Positions 6,090-8,047 of a stretch of DNA of 8,047 nucleotides are shown piece by piece. How positions within the stretch are numbered: position 1 is the first letter of the stretch; each line of letters starts with the position of its first letter. The stretch covers positions 1 to 8,047 of the forward strand of contig JAUPKO010000082.1 of NCBI GenBank assembly GCA_030837395.1. Reading direction: 5' to 3'. The translations under genes were made by a program, and so were the position numbers. The notes under the pieces are model-generated. The model searched no databases, was not told where the DNA came from, and saw only the letters and a program-made list of their open reading frames with translations. The stretch is from Actinomycetota bacterium (lineage in GTDB: Bacteria; Actinomycetota; Actinomycetes; S36-B12; UBA10799).

Positions 6090-6818
6090 GTGGCATTCGG
6101 ACGCGTGCGCGACCCTCGGCAGGCGCGATTCCTCACCCTTGACTCGCTGCGCTGGGTGATCCGCAACCGAGCGTGGTCCTGGTGGTATCTCGTGCGCTAC
6201 TGGCGCTTCTTCTGGTGGCGACTGCGCAACCGCCACATCATCACCGAGGGTTTCGTGTTCCTCGGCCGACGGGTGCAGGTGGAGGCCCGCAAGGGGTACG
6301 CCCGACTGATCATGGGACGTTGGGTGCACGTGGGCGATGAGAACCGAATCCGAGCGCACGAAGGCACCATGCGGATCGGCGACAAATGCGTGTTCGGCCG
6401 CGACAACACAGTCAACGGCTACCTTGACATCGAGTTCGGCGAGGGCTGCATCGTGGCCGACTGGGTCTACGTGTGCGACTTCGACCACGTCTACGACGAC
6501 GTCACGTATCCGATCAAGGACCAGGGCCTGGTGAAGTCGCCGGTGCGCATCGGACCCGACTGCTGGCTCGGCACTAAGGTGACGGTGCTGCGCGGCACGA
6601 CCGTGGGCCACGGGACCATCCTGGCGGCCAACTCGGTGGTGCGCGGCGACGTGCCACCGGAATCCATCGTGGCCGGGGTGCCCGGACGGGTGGTCAAGAA
6701 TCGGCGTGAGGTGTACGAGGCCAAAGCCGAGCATCGCGCCGCGCTTGCCGACATCCAACGCAAGACCTCCGAGGCGGCCCAAGCCAACGCCAGCCAGCCC
6801 GACCAATCGGCCGGCTGA
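6090..6818 (+). CDS. Hexapeptide-repeat O-acyltransferase (Rv3034c-like)
   Basis: This is a 242-residue left-handed beta-helix acyltransferase of the maltose/galactoside O-acetyltransferase type. Residues 15-50 form a conserved helical lead dense in Trp and Arg (for example SWWYLVRYWRFFWWRLRNRH). From about residue 75 come the hexapeptide coils: MGRWVHVGDENRIRAHEG, IGDKCVFGRDN (97-107), FGEGCIVADW (116-125), IGPDCWLGTKVTVLRG (154-169) and VGHGTILAANSVVRG (172-186). The typical closing GVPGRVVKN (196-204) and a charged helical tail follow. His133 in CDFDH (129-133) is the likely catalytic base. The sequence resembles what I recall of M. tuberculosis Rv3034c, a putative acyltransferase of the methylglucose lipopolysaccharide neighbourhood. 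This fits a role in acylating the glucan made by the genes beside it. The substrate and acyl donor are inferred. The GTG start at 6090 has no ribosome site but lies 8 bases after a -10-like hexamer. Confidence 0.83.
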   Translation: MAFGRVRDPRQARFLTLDSLRWVIRNRAWSWWYLVRYWRFFWWRLRNRHIITEGFVFLGRRVQVEARKGYARLIMGRWVHVGDENRIRAHEGTMRIGDKCVFGRDNTVNGYLDIEFGEGCIVADWVYVCDFDHVYDDVTYPIKDQGLVKSPVRIGPDCWLGTKVTVLRGTTVGHGTILAANSVVRGDVPPESIVAGVPGRVVKNRREVYEAKAEHRAALADIQRKTSEAAQANASQPDQSAG

Positions 6819-6897
6819 CGGGGCACCGGGGCAGGGCACTCGTCCAGCGCGCGCCACCACGACCTGAGGGCGCACACTGAGCGGCAACCACACAGCG

Positions 6898-6903
6898 GGA
6901 GGT
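6898..6903 (+). promoter_or_regulatory. Ribosome binding site of the serine ammonia-lyase
   Basis: GGAGGT lies 4 bases before GTG 6908 and decides the start. The in-frame GTG at 6902 overlaps this site and would add only two residues. The 89-bp gap before the gene shows no clear promoter or strong terminator. Confidence 0.65.
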
Positions 6904-6907
6904 GCCT

Positions 6908-8047
6908 GTGATCAGCGCCCTGGAGATGTTCTCGATCGGCATCGGCCCCTCGTCGTCCCACACCGTCGGGCCCATGGTCGCGGCGCACATGTTCGCTGAC
7001 GCACTGGCGCCAGCCCGACCTGCCCGCATCACCGTTCGGCTGCTCGGGTCGCTGGGTGCCACCGGACCCGGCCATGGCACCGACACTGGCATCATGTTGG
7101 GCCTGGCCGGTGAATGGCCAGACGTCGTGGCGGTCGATTCGATCCCCGGTTTCGTGGCCGAGGTCGAGCGCACAGGGGTACTGATGCTGGCCGGCACCCA
7201 TCGGCTGGCGTTCAACCCGGGGCGGGACATCGGGCATCACCCGCGCGAAATCGACCCGCGCCATCCCAACACGATGATCTTCACGGCCTTCGACCGCGAT
7301 GGCGAGAGCCTGTCCCGTCGCACCTATTGCTCGATCGGCGGCGGCTTCGTCGACGAGGTGACCAACCGGACGCCCACCGGCGACGCGGACTCGACCGAAC
7401 CGGACCTGGCGACGCCCCACGTACCCCTGCCCTTCAGCACCGCCGCCGAACTCCTCGCGATCTGCGATACGGGCGGGCTGCGCATCCACCAGGTGGTGCG
7501 ACGCAACGAACTGGCCCGGCGCAGTCCCGCCGAACTCGCATCCGGCCTGGAGGCCATCTGGGCGGCCATGAGTTCATGCGTCGAACGGGGGCTGACGGCC
7601 CACGGCACCCTGCCCGGCGGGCTCGGTGTGCGGCGTCGGGCAGCGCAGATGCACGCGGACCTGGTGGCCCGCGGCGCCACCCCCGACGTCGACCCGATGG
7701 AGTGGTTGACGGTCATCGCGCTGGCCGTCAACGAGGAGAACGCCGCTGGAGGCAGGGTGGTGACGGCACCCACCAATGGTGCGGCGGGGATCATCCCTGC
7801 GGTGTTGCACCGCCACCTTCATACCTGGCCGGGCGCCAGCGCCGACGACGTTCACCGGTTCCTGCTCACGGCCACCGCGATCGGCTGGCTGATCAAGACC
7901 AACGCCAGCATCTCGGGGGCCGAGGTTGGCTGTCAGGGCGAGGTCGGATCGGCCTGTGCGATGGCCGCCGCGGGGTTGGCGGAGGTACGAGGGGGCACAC
8001 CGGCGCAGGTGGAGAACGCCGCGGAGATCGGGCTGGAGCACAACCTC
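6908..8047 (+). CDS. sdaA: L-serine ammonia-lyase, single chain, iron-sulfur type (cut by the right edge)
   Basis: This enzyme deaminates L-serine to pyruvate and ammonia in the cytosol with an oxygen-sensitive [4Fe-4S] cluster. The first 380 residues are visible, out of roughly 455 in the family. The N-terminal beta domain begins ISALEMFSIGIGPSSSHTVGPM (2-23) and includes the SIGGGF segment (142-147). The C-terminal alpha domain, fused in one chain, begins near residue 175. It has NEENAAGGRVVTAPTNGAAG (275-294) and NASISGAEVGCQGEVGSAC (332-350), where Cys342 corresponds to the first cluster ligand of E. coli SdaA (Cys343). The window stops at EHNL, three residues before the expected second cysteine, so the other two ligands cannot be checked. 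It is separated from the acyltransferase by 89 bp and has its own good ribosome site. It is probably not part of the glucan cluster, and nothing suggests damage in the visible part. Confidence 0.93.
   Translation, partial: MISALEMFSIGIGPSSSHTVGPMVAAHMFADALAPARPARITVRLLGSLGATGPGHGTDTGIMLGLAGEWPDVVAVDSIPGFVAEVERTGVLMLAGTHRLAFNPGRDIGHHPREIDPRHPNTMIFTAFDRDGESLSRRTYCSIGGGFVDEVTNRTPTGDADSTEPDLATPHVPLPFSTAAELLAICDTGGLRIHQVVRRNELARRSPAELASGLEAIWAAMSSCVERGLTAHGTLPGGLGVRRRAAQMHADLVARGATPDVDPMEWLTVIALAVNEENAAGGRVVTAPTNGAAGIIPAVLHRHLHTWPGASADDVHRFLLTATAIGWLIKTNASISGAEVGCQGEVGSACAMAAAGLAEVRGGTPAQVENAAEIGLEHNL

Noticed and set aside
5547..6893. 448-codon minus-strand open frame over the glycosyltransferase and acyltransferase
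   Set aside because: It is antisense to two genes with clear motifs, and its His/Asp/Val/Gly-rich composition is typical of a complement shadow.
6491..7794. Long minus-strand frames over the start of the serine ammonia-lyase gene
   Set aside because: They are antisense to a gene with unmistakable family motifs and have no recognisable motif of their own.

Overview
The window is GC-rich, densely coded bacterial DNA with frequent GTG starts. Every recognisable protein resembles actinobacterial homologues, so the host is most likely a member of the Actinomycetota. The sequence alone does not fix the genus. No rRNA, tRNA, CRISPR array, insertion sequence or prophage signal was seen.

Layout, left to right. 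(1) The N-terminal part of an unrecognised protein on the minus strand runs off the left edge (1-398). (2) The electron transfer flavoprotein genes etfB-etfA form a minus-strand operon (2321 down to 573). They have a plausible promoter and a structured leader in front, and a candidate hairpin terminator behind. (3) A translationally coupled minus-strand pair follows: a SAM-dependent methyltransferase (4712-3942) and a GH57 alpha-1,4-glucan branching enzyme (3945-2443). (4) A 147-bp divergent intergenic region carries a 16-bp perfect dyad. (5) On the plus strand lie a GT4 alpha-glucosyltransferase of the Rv3032 type (4860-6044) and a left-handed beta-helix O-acyltransferase of the Rv3034c type (6090-6818). 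(6) The first 380 codons of an iron-sulfur L-serine ammonia-lyase (6908 to the right edge) close the window.

The core (2443-6818) has the same gene content as the Mycobacterium tuberculosis neighbourhood Rv3028c-Rv3034c, as I recall it. There the GT4 enzyme, GH57 branching enzyme, methyltransferase and acyltransferase are linked to methylglucose lipopolysaccharide (MGLP), a cytosolic, methylated and acylated alpha-1,4-glucan that binds long-chain acyl-CoA. The best reading is therefore a cluster that makes a methylated or acylated alpha-glucan. The glycosyltransferase extends the chain, the GH57 enzyme branches it or processes it, and the methyltransferase and acyltransferase decorate it. The ETF genes next door carry electrons from acyl-CoA dehydrogenases, so a link through fatty acyl-CoA metabolism is possible but unproven. 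The methyltransferase-GH57 pair lies in the opposite orientation to the mycobacterial arrangement.

Three of the four glucan-cluster genes start with GTG, lack a clear Shine-Dalgarno sequence and have a -10-like hexamer only a few bases upstream. This suggests leaderless transcripts.
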